Source of the DNA: Blautia schinkii
GTDB taxonomy: Bacteria; Bacillota; Clostridia; Lachnospirales; Lachnospiraceae
NCBI RefSeq assembly: GCF_013304825.1
Contig: NZ_JAAWUO010000013.1
Location: 1-64,000 of the forward strand
DNA length: 64,000 bases
Reading direction: 5' to 3'
The position numbers and the translations under genes are program-made. The notes beneath the pieces were generated by a model. That model searched no databases. It had not been told where the DNA came from and worked only from the letters and a program-made list of their open reading frames with translations. Numbering within the stretch: position 1 is the stretch's first letter; the number at the start of each line of letters is the position of its first letter. Shown here piece after piece: positions 35,589 through 44,753 of this stretch.

Positions 35589-36893
35589 ATGAGTATTACG
35601 AAAAAACGATCTCTGCGCCAGATCTTTGCCGGAATCCTCTGCATGGGAATCCTGATTACAGGCGCACAGCCATGTGCAGCTGCTGCTTATGGATATGATG
35701 AGTACGGTGATCCTATTGTCACCGCAACACCAGTTCCTGACAGCCAGAGCGGACAGGCTGCACAGGTCACACCTGCCCATTCCAGTTACTACAACCAGGC
35801 AGCTGATACCGACTCCATTGACGGCTGGCCAACCGGCCCAAATATCGAAGCACAGGCAGCAGTTCTTATGGATGTAAATACAGAAGCAGTTCTTTATTCC
35901 AAGAATGCCGACACCCAGCTTTATCCTGCCAGCATTACCAAGATCCTGACAACGCTTCTGGCCTGTGAAAATATTCCTTACAAACAGAAAATCACTGTTT
36001 CCGAAAGCGCATCTGCCAGCGTATCAGCAGGTGATTCCAGCATTTATGCAGCTCCCGGTGAAGTATTTACCAGAGACCAGGCACTGATGGCTGTTATGCT
36101 CCAGTCTGCAAACGAAATGTCTGTAGCAGTTGCAGAGCAGGTTTCCGGCTCTGTAAAAAAATTCACAGAACTTATGAACTGGCGTGCAAAGCTTTTTGGG
36201 TGTAAAAACACTCACTTCAACAATCCGAATGGCCTTCCGGATGAGAACCATTACACCACAGCTTCTGATATGGCCAGAATTGCAAAATCCGCCTGGCTGA
36301 ATCCGCTTTACCGTAAGTTCTGTACCAGACGCTATTATGAGATCCCGGCCACCAATAAATTCGCAGAAGCCCGCCAGCTTCTTAATCACCACAAGATGAT
36401 CAAGAACGGTGAATACTACTACGAGGGTGTCCTTGGCGGAAAAACAGGATACACAGATGCTTCCGGCAATACTCTTGTCACCTACTGCAGACGCGGAAAT
36501 ATGACTCTGGTTGCTGTAATCCTGAATTCTACTTCTGCTGCAAATGCCTACAGCGACACTGCTTCACTTTTTAATTACGGTTTTGAAAATTTTGAAAAAG
36601 TGGATATGAAAGTTTCCATGAATCCAGTCCCATTTAAGGTACTCCCATGTGACAAATATATCCTTAAAGATAACGGAAATACTTATCCGTTTTATTACAA
36701 GACTAAAGTTTATGTAACTTTGCCAAAAGGCATCAGGAAATCAAAACTTAACAAACGCCAGGCCGTTCTCCAGAATGCTGCCGGCCCGCTGCGTCTGAAA
36801 AGCAAATACTACTATAATAAACATCTGGTTGGCTGGGGAATGCAGTACGAACGGAATGTCGTATCAGACCTGCTTCTCCAGACCTCTTCTTAA
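35589..36893 (+). CDS. D-alanyl-D-alanine carboxypeptidase (S11 family)
   Basis: A 434-residue secreted penicillin-binding protein that trims the last D-Ala from peptidoglycan stems. The signal peptide is at the start (GILCMGILITGAQPCAAAA), followed by a short Pro/Thr-rich spacer. Catalytic motifs are SITK (YPASITKIL), SANEMS and KTG (GGKTGYTD). The C-terminal 100 residues fit the PBP5-like beta-rich tail. Its last 30 bases overlap the end of the convergent exonuclease gene, so the two transcripts are antisense at their 3' ends. Confidence 0.92.
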   Translation: MSITKKRSLRQIFAGILCMGILITGAQPCAAAAYGYDEYGDPIVTATPVPDSQSGQAAQVTPAHSSYYNQAADTDSIDGWPTGPNIEAQAAVLMDVNTEAVLYSKNADTQLYPASITKILTTLLACENIPYKQKITVSESASASVSAGDSSIYAAPGEVFTRDQALMAVMLQSANEMSVAVAEQVSGSVKKFTELMNWRAKLFGCKNTHFNNPNGLPDENHYTTASDMARIAKSAWLNPLYRKFCTRRYYEIPATNKFAEARQLLNHHKMIKNGEYYYEGVLGGKTGYTDASGNTLVTYCRRGNMTLVAVILNSTSAANAYSDTASLFNYGFENFEKVDMKVSMNPVPFKVLPCDKYILKDNGNTYPFYYKTKVYVTLPKGIRKSKLNKRQAVLQNAAGPLRLKSKYYYNKHLVGWGMQYERNVVSDLLLQTSS

Positions 36894-37826
36894 AAGTTTC
36901 CTGCGGCGGAGAGATTCATGTTTTTCGCGGATCTCATCCGCTGCTTCTGTATCATTCACTTTCAGGGTTTTTACTCCGAAATATTTTCCCTCGTCTGTTT
37001 TACGGATACGGATCTTTCCTGCAACAGGGCCATGCTCATGGCAAAGCGCAAGACAATAATATACCTTGGAATTATTGGTACTGAACCAGCGGATCTTTCG
37101 CTTTGCAGGACATTTACAAACAGGACATATTGTACTGATCATATTCCGGTCTTTCATTAATCGCTCTTTTGATACAAATTCCCTGGATACAAACTTGTCG
37201 TGATCTGTATAGGAAATATAGATTTCTTTCTCTTTTGACTTCGGATTCTGGTATACATCCAGGGATGGATGACGGATCATGCAGGCTTCGTCAATCTCCA
37301 GAAGAATCCTTGCCGTATAGCTGGCATCTGCCAGTGCCCGGTGAAAATCCCGGTTCTTTGGAAGATTAAGATAGTCAATGGCATATTCCAGAGAACGTCT
37401 GGCGATCCCATCTTCGAATTTCACACTGAAAAGCTTCTGCACATCATAATAATGTACCGGTCCGGGCATCAGTTTCAGAAGATTATAATATTTCATATTC
37501 CGCTGAAGTTCCATAACATCCTGATTTCCCCAGGTAAAAAAACGGTACTCCTCTCCGCACCATTCCAGAAAATTTCGGATAGCTCTTGGAAACGGGATTC
37601 CATTCTCAAGCTCATGATAATCCACATGGATCACCTCATGGATGCTGTCGTGGATCCAGTGGTACACTTTGGGCTTGATCAGGCACTGGAAGGTGTCGAT
37701 GATCTCTCTTTTTTCATTTAATTTTACTGCCCCGATCTCAATGATCTCAAAAGGGAGCCGGCTGTCCGGATGTCTTCTTCCGTCCGGATTCTGGTTCCAT
37801 TCCAGGTCAAATACAATATAGTTCAT
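36864..37826 (-). CDS. DEDDh 3'-5' exonuclease with C-terminal zinc-ribbon-like segment
   Basis: A 320-residue protein. The exonuclease core has FDLEWNQ (first Asp and Glu), TWGNQDVMEL and DFHRALADA (His and last Asp), the DEDDh order. After about residue 200 it adds CPVCKCPAKRK and a second Cys/His pair (CLALCHEHG), which may bind zinc and nucleic acid. The basic tail (SLRRRKLLRRG) supports that. Related proteins are called KapD-like or PolC epsilon-like exonucleases. A target, DNA or RNA, cannot be chosen. Confidence 0.8.
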   Translation of the reverse strand: MNYIVFDLEWNQNPDGRRHPDSRLPFEIIEIGAVKLNEKREIIDTFQCLIKPKVYHWIHDSIHEVIHVDYHELENGIPFPRAIRNFLEWCGEEYRFFTWGNQDVMELQRNMKYYNLLKLMPGPVHYYDVQKLFSVKFEDGIARRSLEYAIDYLNLPKNRDFHRALADASYTARILLEIDEACMIRHPSLDVYQNPKSKEKEIYISYTDHDKFVSREFVSKERLMKDRNMISTICPVCKCPAKRKIRWFSTNNSKVYYCLALCHEHGPVAGKIRIRKTDEGKYFGVKTLKVNDTEAADEIREKHESLRRRKLLRRGLEKQV

Positions 37827-37939
37827 GGGTTTTCTGTCCTCTTATCTGACAGTGTGTACAGATATCTTTATGAAGAGCAGGCACTGTGTTCTGCCCCTCT
37901 ATATCTTATGAACGCAGCTACTTCATGGTCTGATCCCGG

Positions 37940-38902
37940 TTATTTCCCGGTTCTGCACTCAGAAACAGAATAAATCGCTTCGAACAGCTCCTGCTGAAAG
38001 CGCTCTGTATCTGCGTCTGTCAGAATCATATCTTTTATTTTTTCTTCATCGTGAAGCCACCAGCGGAAATCGCATAATGTGGCACCCCGTCCGGCACCAT
38101 CGGAGCAATCCACATCCAGGAGCACTTTTTCTGTCTTAAAGAACTCCGGATGAAGGAGATACATAAACGGTACTGCATCGTGAATACTTGCCACGCAGCG
38201 ATATTTGGAAGAATTTTCAAGTACATAGCCAGCCATATCTCCACAGGCTCTGGCTGTCGGATCACCGGACTGACATAATTTCATGATCTGGTTTCTGGTA
38301 AGATTGCATTTCAGGGTAGCATCCAGTCCGCACATCACCAGTGGGATACCGGAATCGAATACGATCTTCGCAGCTTCCGGATCTGCATAAATGTTGAATT
38401 CTGCTGCCGGTGTGATGTTTCCGCCTTTTGCTGCGCCGCCCATAAATACAATTTTTCCAATCTTATTCTTTATTTCAGGAAAAACCTTCAACAGAAGTGC
38501 AAGATTAGTCATTGGCGCAGTTTCAATCATTACTACCTGCTCACCTTCCGGAAGTCTGTTCAGAAGCTCACGGATAAAAAGCACTGCATTGTCTGATGCA
38601 GCCTCTGATTTTGCTTCCGGCAGCACACAATGGCCAAGCCCTGTCTCTCCGTGAAATTCTTCCGCATGAAGTACCTCTTTCACAAGAGGACGTTCCTGGC
38701 CTCTTGCCACCGGAACATTCAGTCCGTAAAAATCTACCAGCTCCAGTGCATTCTTCGTCACTTTATCAATGGTATTATTTCCTGCAAATGTTGTCACTGC
38801 AAGAAGTTCCAGCTCGTCCTGATGCGCTGCCGCATATGCCAGCGCAATCCCGTCATCAATTCCCGGATCACAGTCCATGATAACCTTGATTCTATCTCCC
38901 AT
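37940..38902 (-). CDS. Inosine/uridine-preferring nucleoside hydrolase
   Basis: About 320 residues, starting at MGDRIKVIMDCDPGIDDG, where AGAGGTGAACAT precedes the ATG. The N-terminal DCDPGIDDGIAL holds the calcium-binding Asp cluster of the IunH/Rih family. TTFAGNNTIDKVTKNA and the middle AEFNIYADPEAA are family landmarks. It splits nucleosides into base and ribose for salvage. Which nucleosides it prefers is not visible. Confidence 0.9.
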   Translation of the reverse strand: MGDRIKVIMDCDPGIDDGIALAYAAAHQDELELLAVTTFAGNNTIDKVTKNALELVDFYGLNVPVARGQERPLVKEVLHAEEFHGETGLGHCVLPEAKSEAASDNAVLFIRELLNRLPEGEQVVMIETAPMTNLALLLKVFPEIKNKIGKIVFMGGAAKGGNITPAAEFNIYADPEAAKIVFDSGIPLVMCGLDATLKCNLTRNQIMKLCQSGDPTARACGDMAGYVLENSSKYRCVASIHDAVPFMYLLHPEFFKTEKVLLDVDCSDGAGRGATLCDFRWWLHDEEKIKDMILTDADTERFQQELFEAIYSVSECRTGK

Positions 38903-39111
38903 ATGTTCACCTCTGTAAAAACTTTTCCCCAATTTTATAGTATTGCCGAATTTCCGCTGTTTACCTGTTCCAAGTATAACAGAGTGAGGATGTAGTGTAA
39001 AGTTAATCAGAATTCGTTACTGTTCACTCCGTTCTCAGCAACACGCTTCGCGGAATATTACCAGTAAACAGTAATCAGAATTCACCTCTGTACTTCAGGC
39101 CGAAACGTAAA

Positions 39112-39150
39112 GAACCCCTCTGCCGGGCATTGGCAGAGGGGTGGAAAAAA
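39112..39150 (-). terminator. Hairpin terminator after hsp20
   Basis: AACCCCTCTGCC pairs with GGCAGAGGGGT, with GGGCATT between, in the interval 60 bases past the Hsp20 stop. The 38903-39211 stretch also has two copies of AATCAGAATTC flanking TTACTGTT and AACAGTAA, but no gene. Confidence 0.7.
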
Positions 39151-39211
39151 AAGGGGGTTATATTCTATCCGTTTGGGTTGTTCCGGATATTGTCTTCAAA
39201 GTAAATGCTGC

Positions 39212-39649
39212 TCAATCAATAGAAACAAATTTCTTCTCTTCTGCTTCTTTCTTGGTCTCTTCCTTCGGGAAGGTTACATGAAGGATTCCGTTCTCATATT
39301 TCGCATGGATATCTTCATGCTTAATGCTCGAGCCTACATAAAAGCTTCTGTTGCAGGTTCCTGTATAACGTTCTCTGCGAACATATTTACCTTTATCATC
39401 CTTCTCGTCCTTCTTCTCTTCCCTGGTTGCCTGAATGTTCAGATAACCATTCTTCAGCTGGATCTTCACATCCTCCTTCTTAAAGCCCGGAAGATCGATC
39501 TCCAATTCATAATTACCATCTACGTCACGGATATCTGTCTTCATCATATCCCTTACCTGAGGATAAGCATTAGAAGCTGCCTGACGGCCTGTTGGATATC
39601 CCATAAAATCATCAAATAAATCTTCTCCGAAAATACTTGGCATTAACAT
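39212..39649 (-). CDS. Small heat-shock protein, Hsp20 family
   Basis: A 145-residue alpha-crystallin chaperone that binds unfolding proteins in large oligomers. The crystallin domain spans about residues 35-135, with YELEIDLPGFKKEDVKIQLKNGYL and YENGILHVTFPK, the C-terminal hallmark; a short charged tail follows. A strong AGGAGGAATG precedes the start. The upstream CIRCE box at 39802-39828 shows HrcA control. Confidence 0.95.
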   Translation of the reverse strand: MLMPSIFGEDLFDDFMGYPTGRQAASNAYPQVRDMMKTDIRDVDGNYELEIDLPGFKKEDVKIQLKNGYLNIQATREEKKDEKDDKGKYVRRERYTGTCNRSFYVGSSIKHEDIHAKYENGILHVTFPKEETKKEAEEKKFVSID

Positions 39650-39801
39650 AACTCATTCCTCCTGATCTATATTCGCTGCGTGCTGTGCAACCATTTTCAA
39701 TTTACTGTTTCAGAAAACATCTAAAAATTCTGTAAGAACTTTCTCCGGAAGATTTCTTTTTTCTCTCTTCCTTTGTTCTGTATGTACTATAACACGTATT
39801 A

Positions 39802-39828
39802 TTAGCACTGTCAAGAGGCGAGTGCTAA
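39802..39828. promoter_or_regulatory. CIRCE element (HrcA operator)
   Basis: TTAGCACTG-N9-GAGTGCTAA, one mismatch from the perfect 9-N9-9 CIRCE. It lies about 150 bases before hsp20. A second half with the same spacer recurs at 45492-45510. Confidence 0.85.
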
Positions 39829-39865
39829 TTTTTTGTGAAGAATTTGTGACCGCTACAAGCCATGC

Positions 39866-39931
39866 ATATTTCCATGAAAGGAACCTCCTTCAAGCTTGCT
39901 TGAAAAGGAGGTTCCTTTCATGGAAATATAT
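39866..39931. repeat. Long inverted repeat (about 30-bp arms)
   Basis: ATATTTCCATGAAAGG begins the left arm (39866-39895), and CCTTTCATGGAAATAT ends the right arm (39898-39929). The arms match throughout except for a two-base bulge, and the loop is only about 2-4 bases. Smaller hairpins (GGGCGACAGCCC and CAGCGAGGGAATTCTTTCCC) follow. It borders the accessory island and may be a transposon end, a MITE or a terminator. Confidence 0.7.
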
Positions 39932-40526
39932 AGGGCGACAGCCCTACAGCGAGGGAATTCTTTCCCGCGCTGTGCATGGCGTATCTCACAGCTTCACAGG
40001 GATTTTTCACTTGCTTTCGCACTCGATTTTCTTGATTTGACCACATTTTTACGACAAATTCTTGGAAAAATATATTCGTCTGATTTTCTTACCACATTTT
40101 ACGACAACGGCTTATGGTTTATACCACAGCAGGTACAGTTTCCGGCAGATTCATTTTAGACATATCCAAATTAGAAATACCCTCAAAATTAACATATGCC
40201 AGAAATGAAATATCCGATACCATTTCCAGCCACAATAAAATGCCGGGCAGCCAATATTATACCAATAATTATCAATGCAATTCCATATAATACTTTTATT
40301 CACTGTATATTTAATTTTATCCAAGCGCTCCTTTCGTATCGAGGGTTTGGGACACTTCCCAACAAGCAATTTTGCAGGGCAAAATACGGAAGTGGGTACT
40401 CATTTCCTATGCTTGCTATGAAAGTTTTATCCCTTGTTATCTACTACAACGGAAAGCCCCATTTGCCAAAAGAGAGTAAAGAAAAATCCTGTAATTCCTC
40501 TCTATCTGTTTGTTTTCAGTATTATA

Positions 40527-40555
40527 TTGACAATAATGTACTTATTGTTTATAAT
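40527..40555 (+). promoter_or_regulatory. Consensus promoter and operator of the GntR-ABC module
   Basis: TTGACA (40527-40532), 17 bases, TATAAT (40550-40555): both hexamers are exact consensus. Inside the spacer ACAATAA-TGTAC-TTATTGT (40530-40548) is a perfect inverted repeat, suited to a GntR dimer. From here to the upstream element (39932-40526) I see only a short hydrophobic frame without a start (near 40186-40290, minus) and two TTACGACA-type motifs. Confidence 0.75.
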
Positions 40556-40600
40556 GTATATGTATTTACATCACATCAAAAGAAAGGGGCGAGAGGCTTT

Positions 40601-40975
40601 GTGAAAATACTAATCTCAAATACTTCTGACACTCCCTTATACCAACAAATAAAAGACCAGATTAAGGACGCCATATTAAAAGAAGAATTGGTTGAAGGGG
40701 ACGCACTTCCCTCTATTCGAGCTTTTGCTAATGATTTGAAAGTGAGCGTCTTAACAATTCGACGGGTATATGAGGAGTTAGAACAGGAGGGCTTTATTGT
40801 AAGTCAAGTAGGAATTGGGACATTTGTATCTACAAGCAATCTTGAATTACTCCGCGACTCCAAACGACGGCTTGTAGAACAAAAAATGGCGGATATGATA
40901 CAAACAGCAAAATCACTGAAAATCAGTAAGGAAGAACTTAATTCCATGATGGATATTCTTTACGAGGAGGATTGA
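40601..40975 (+). CDS. GntR-family regulator (YtrA subfamily)
   Basis: About 124 residues with a GTG start, chosen because GAAAGGGGCGAGAGG precedes it and the earlier in-frame region is promoter. It shows the GntR winged helix: PLYQQIKDQIKDAI, ALPSIRAFANDLKVSVLTIRR and EGFIVSQVGIGTFV. A short C-terminal tail replaces a ligand domain, as in YtrA regulators that sit at the head of ABC operons. It probably represses its own operon. Confidence 0.9.
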   Translation: MKILISNTSDTPLYQQIKDQIKDAILKEELVEGDALPSIRAFANDLKVSVLTIRRVYEELEQEGFIVSQVGIGTFVSTSNLELLRDSKRRLVEQKMADMIQTAKSLKISKEELNSMMDILYEED

Positions 40976-40976
40976 A

Positions 40977-41834
40977 ATGAACGATATTTTGACAGTCAGC
41001 GGTTTAAATAAGTCGTATGGCGATTTTTCTTTGAAAGATGTGACATTCTCTTTGCCAGAGGGGTGTATCACAGGTTTTATTGGTGTCAATGGAGCAGGTA
41101 AAACAACAACGCTGCGGACGCTTTTAGGTCTGACGAACAAGCTATCCGGCAAAATTCAGTTTTTCGGTCTTGACATGGATAAGAATGAAAGAGAAATCAA
41201 AGACCGTATTGGTATAGTTTTAGACGGCGGGGGATTTTACGAAGAACTTTCGCTGGATGAAATGAAAGTAATTATTTCATCTGCGTACACTTCATGGTCT
41301 GAACAGGATTTTAAGCGGTACATGGATATGTTTTCGCTTGACCCGAAGCAAAAAATCAATAGCCTTTCCAAAGGTATGAGAATGAAGTATGCTCTTGCTT
41401 TAGCTCTTTCTCATAACGCAGAACTTTTGATTATGGATGAGCCGACAAGCGGACTTGATCCTTTAGTTAGGGGGCAGCTTTTGAAAATCTTAACTGAGTA
41501 CATGGAAAATGGCGGCAAAGGTGTTTTCTTTTCGACACATATCACCTCTGACCTTGATAAGATTGCCGATATGCTCATTATGATTGATAACGGGCGTATC
41601 GTCTTTCGAGAGGAAAAGGATACCTTGCTTGACACATATCGGATAGTCAAAGGTGATAGCGGAGCTTTAACAACTGATGCTCGCAAGCTTTTTTTATCTA
41701 TATCTGAAACTGATTTTGGATTTACAGGAATTACAAAGCAAATATCCGAAGTACGGTCTTATATTCCCAACATTATGGTTGAGCGTCCGACGATTGAGGA
41801 TATTATGCTTGGAAATATCGGAGGTGAAAGATGA
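40977..41834 (+). CDS. ABC transporter ATP-binding protein
   Basis: A 285-residue ATPase. It has Walker A GVNGAGKTT near residue 37, signature LSKGMRMK, and Walker B LLIMDEPTSGLDP, with FFSTHI as the switch. It starts two bases after the regulator stop and overlaps the permease gene by four bases. The partner is the ABC-2 type permease that follows. Such YtrA-linked exporters often respond to cell-wall stress or peptide antibiotics; this is inferred from family. Confidence 0.9.
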   Translation: MNDILTVSGLNKSYGDFSLKDVTFSLPEGCITGFIGVNGAGKTTTLRTLLGLTNKLSGKIQFFGLDMDKNEREIKDRIGIVLDGGGFYEELSLDEMKVIISSAYTSWSEQDFKRYMDMFSLDPKQKINSLSKGMRMKYALALALSHNAELLIMDEPTSGLDPLVRGQLLKILTEYMENGGKGVFFSTHITSDLDKIADMLIMIDNGRIVFREEKDTLLDTYRIVKGDSGALTTDARKLFLSISETDFGFTGITKQISEVRSYIPNIMVERPTIEDIMLGNIGGER

Positions 41835-42472
41835 TGTTGTTCGCCCTACTAAAAAAGGATTTTCTGATTGTAAAAAAATATGTGCTGATTATGCTTGTAG
41901 TTATTGCACTTATCCCACCTGTCATGCGTTGGCGGACACCGGAGTTTACGGGAGTTTTTGGATTTATTCTTTCTGTCATTTTTGGCGTTTTCATGCTGTT
42001 GCAATATGTATCCCTAAAAGAGTATCAATTTCCAAAAGCTGCGACATTACTATGTGCCACACCATTTTCACGGAAAGCAATAGTTTCATCAAAATACATT
42101 TTTTGCATGGCTATATATGCAATCTGTTGTATCGTTTTTGAACTTGAAACCTTGTTTATGCCCGGATTAGGAACATCAGATATAAAGCTGTTTGCATTTA
42201 TGTTTCTTATTGTATCTGTTTTTATTGGTATTTATTTGCCAATACAGTATAAGTTTGGATATGAAAAAACAAAGTTTGCCTTTGGGGTGATTATTATGGC
42301 TTCGCCATTTATTCTGCCACTGTTTATGAGAGCAGGAAGTCTAAACTTAAACTTCCTCTCTATGTTTTCCCCATACCTTGTTTATGGCGGTATTGTCCTT
42401 ATTGGTTTTGCGATTTTAGCAATATCAGCATCTTTGTCTATAAAGATTTACGATAAAGCAGACTTGGCGTGA
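41831..42472 (+). CDS. ABC-2 type permease
   Basis: A 213-residue membrane protein with about six hydrophobic segments (YVLIMLVVIALIPP near the start, YIFCMAIYAICCIVF in the middle, and GIVLIGFAILAISASLSI near the end). It overlaps the ATPase gene by four bases. The sequence fits short ABC-2 permeases of the YtrC/BcrB sort. Substrate is unknown. Confidence 0.8.
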   Translation: MMLFALLKKDFLIVKKYVLIMLVVIALIPPVMRWRTPEFTGVFGFILSVIFGVFMLLQYVSLKEYQFPKAATLLCATPFSRKAIVSSKYIFCMAIYAICCIVFELETLFMPGLGTSDIKLFAFMFLIVSVFIGIYLPIQYKFGYEKTKFAFGVIIMASPFILPLFMRAGSLNLNFLSMFSPYLVYGGIVLIGFAILAISASLSIKIYDKADLA

Positions 42473-42492
42473 TAAAGAAAGAAGGTGAGACT

Positions 42493-42876
42493 ATGGATAG
42501 AGATACTATTTTTCTTTATGTCATTGCTGTGATAGCATCGTGTTTTGGATTGATAAACTGTATTCAATTTTTTTTAAAAGGAAACAAAACGGCACAAACC
42601 GTCGGTACGATTATTTCTTTCAAAACAATAAATCCAGAAAACTCAAAATTTCGTAATTCAAAATGGGCGACCGTTTCGTATAAAGTGAATGGAAGAACGT
42701 ATCAGTCCCAAAACTGCATACAAGTACCAATGGCGTCACAGATTGGAACAACCATTACCGTGCGTTATGACACGCAAAATCCAGAAAAATTGTATAGTTT
42801 TTCCATTTTACAAATTATTGTATCACTTATCGTTGCTGCTATCTGCATTGCAGCGGCTATATTCAATCTTGTATAA
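42493..42876 (+). CDS. DUF3592 family small membrane protein
   Basis: About 127 residues starting at MDRDTIFLYV behind GAAGGTGAG. It has one N-terminal and one C-terminal membrane helix around a soluble part (VGTIISFKT, ATVSYKVNGRTY, ITVRYDTQNPEKLY), the pattern of DUF3592. It is last in the GntR-ABC module, and homologous sequence to the next element starts right after its stop. Function unknown. Confidence 0.75.
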   Translation: MDRDTIFLYVIAVIASCFGLINCIQFFLKGNKTAQTVGTIISFKTINPENSKFRNSKWATVSYKVNGRTYQSQNCIQVPMASQIGTTITVRYDTQNPEKLYSFSILQIIVSLIVAAICIAAAIFNLV

Positions 42877-43539
42877 GATAAGTAGGATTAGCTTCTGGAT
42901 ACGGTATTTCATTCTTACCCCATCATGGTCTTCCAGGAAAACGTCGTGTTCATAATAATAAGGTGTGATTCCCACGACAAAAAACTGAACATTCTCCACC
43001 AGGTAATCTACAATCTCCATATCCCGGACACCTTTCACATTCCCTTTTGCATCAAATAAGTGAAAACGGCTCAGTTTCGGTTCTTCTTTTGGATTTCGCT
43101 CAAGCCGAAGAATATACTGTTCCAGTAATTTCTCAACTTCTTTCTGATTATCCAGTTTGCCAAGATACTCTTTCTCTTTGAACAACTGCCAGACTGCTTT
43201 TCCACCAAGACCAGCGTCTTTGAAAAATGTCAGTAACTTATCATTTACCCACTTCACTGAACAGGAAGCCACATAATGATAGGCACACTGGCAACTTCCA
43301 GTAAACTGAATAGCTCTCATTTCTTCTATAAAGGAATCTGCACTGAAATAATATCCGTCATCTTCCTGAACCAGACAAAGTGCCTGATAACCTGACATCA
43401 CAATATTAAGTGCGATATCCTGATTGTCCACCAGAAAGATATAGGTCTGTGCTGTCCCTTCTGGATTGGTTTCCATATAATTCTTCAAAACTTCTTGTTC
43501 AAACTTATCACTTCCTTTCAGGCAAAGAAAAAGACGCAA
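42877..43539 (-). pseudogene. Truncated phage/ICE-type primase fragment
   Basis: A minus-strand frame of about 220 meaningful residues. I recall related sequence from phage- or ICE-type D5/P4 primase-helicases, for example FHLFDAKGNVKGVRDMEIVDYL and ITPYYYEHDVFLEDHDGVRMKYR. The tail stops making family sense at 42877-42892, where it runs into the antisense of the DUF3592 gene; the helicase part is absent. The N-terminal part is likely complete or nearly so. This looks like a broken gene cut by the arrival of the ABC module. Confidence 0.5.
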
Positions 43540-43578
43540 GCCACATTTCTATGACTCACGCCTTTCTCTACTCATATT

Positions 43579-44709
43579 TTATAAATCTTTATTTTCTTTG
43601 TCTTCTTCTTTCTGTAGATAATAAAATCTCTTCTGAATTTCAATCTCTTCTCGAAGCTGTTCTTCTGATGGAAGGCAAGTTTTATATTTAGATGCAAATA
43701 ATTGTTCGTGCCCATGCAATATAGAATATTTTGCAATATCTTCGTCTGTATCAGAACATAAAATAATGCCTAATGTTGGATTATCCCCTTCATTTCGCTT
43801 CATTTCATCATACATACGAATATACATATCCATCTGTCCCACATCCTGATGTGTGATTTTCGACGTTTTTAAATCAATCAATACAAAACACTTCAAAATG
43901 TAATTGTAAAAAACAAGATCAATGTAATAATCTTCTTTTTCAGTTCGAATATGCTGTTGTCTCGCTACAAATGCATATCCTTTCCCCAACTCCATGAGAA
44001 ATTTTTGAATATGCGTGATAATTCTCTGCTCCAATTCACTTTCTGTAAAGTCTGTATTAGAAGATAGTCCAAGAAATTCTGCTATTACTGGATTTTTGAT
44101 AAATTCCAGCTTATCAGCCTGATAAGTAGCTGTTAGTTCTTTCATTTCTTTTTCTACAGGTTCTGTATTTTGAGACATGAGCATGCGGTAATAATACTGT
44201 GAAGAAATATTCCGTTGCAAAGTCCGAACTGACCATGCTTGCTCCTGTGCCTCTTTTGCATACCATGCTCGTGCCTCTGGTGATGTTTCCTGAAGCAAAA
44301 TTCTATAATGCGTCCATGACAAGGGACGCCCAGACTTTGGACGCAGTGAGTCCAAAATTTGAGGAAATTCCTGATGAAATTTCACATATTTATAAAGACT
44401 ACTAAAGTCAAAGCCTTTGCCATATTTTTCTTTTAATTCTGATGATAGCTTTTCCATAGTTTTTTTGCCATAGTCCGCTTTTCCATTTTCATTCAGACAC
44501 TCTATAGCAATTCGTTTTCCCAACAACCAGTTCCTTTGAACCAGAATTGTATCGACAGCCGCATACGCAATACTTTGTGCACTCTCCACGATTTCACATG
44601 TATCAGCAAATAAATCTCCTGTTTCATGGTAAGCAATCATACTTTTATTTAATTTTGGACTCGGTGAATCCAAACTTGTTTTTTCTTTTTCAGAATGTTT
44701 TTTTTCCAT
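43579..44709 (-). CDS. YhcG/DUF1016 family PD-(D/E)XK nuclease
   Basis: About 376 residues. The start at MEKKHSEKEK follows AAGGAGGTTGCTTTG. The N-terminal half is the YhcG helical domain (VDTILVQRNWLLGKRI, FSSLYKYVKFHQEFP, LSWTHYRILL); the C-terminal half has the nuclease core YYIDLVFYNYILKCFVLIDLKT, with Asp and D-L-K in place. Such proteins occur in mobile and restriction-linked islands. The gene is intact. It may be under the control of a palindrome upstream at 44735. Confidence 0.85.
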   Translation of the reverse strand: MEKKHSEKEKTSLDSPSPKLNKSMIAYHETGDLFADTCEIVESAQSIAYAAVDTILVQRNWLLGKRIAIECLNENGKADYGKKTMEKLSSELKEKYGKGFDFSSLYKYVKFHQEFPQILDSLRPKSGRPLSWTHYRILLQETSPEARAWYAKEAQEQAWSVRTLQRNISSQYYYRMLMSQNTEPVEKEMKELTATYQADKLEFIKNPVIAEFLGLSSNTDFTESELEQRIITHIQKFLMELGKGYAFVARQQHIRTEKEDYYIDLVFYNYILKCFVLIDLKTSKITHQDVGQMDMYIRMYDEMKRNEGDNPTLGIILCSDTDEDIAKYSILHGHEQLFASKYKTCLPSEEQLREEIEIQKRFYYLQKEEDKENKDL

Positions 44710-44734
44710 CAAAGCAACCTCCTTTTCGATAATT

Positions 44735-44753
44735 GTTGCGACACTGTCGCAAC
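44735..44753. promoter_or_regulatory. Perfect palindrome before the YhcG gene
   Basis: GTTGCGACA-C-TGTCGCAAC, a 19-bp palindrome about 25 bases before the start codon. Position and symmetry suit an operator. No regulator is identified. Confidence 0.5.

Noticed and set aside
39822-40159. Short frames near the long hairpin
   Set aside because: They translate the inverted repeat and change between frames; no similarity recognised.
40196-40600. Longer GntR protein of 259 residues
   Set aside because: The first 135 codons run through a consensus promoter and operator and do not resemble GntR proteins.
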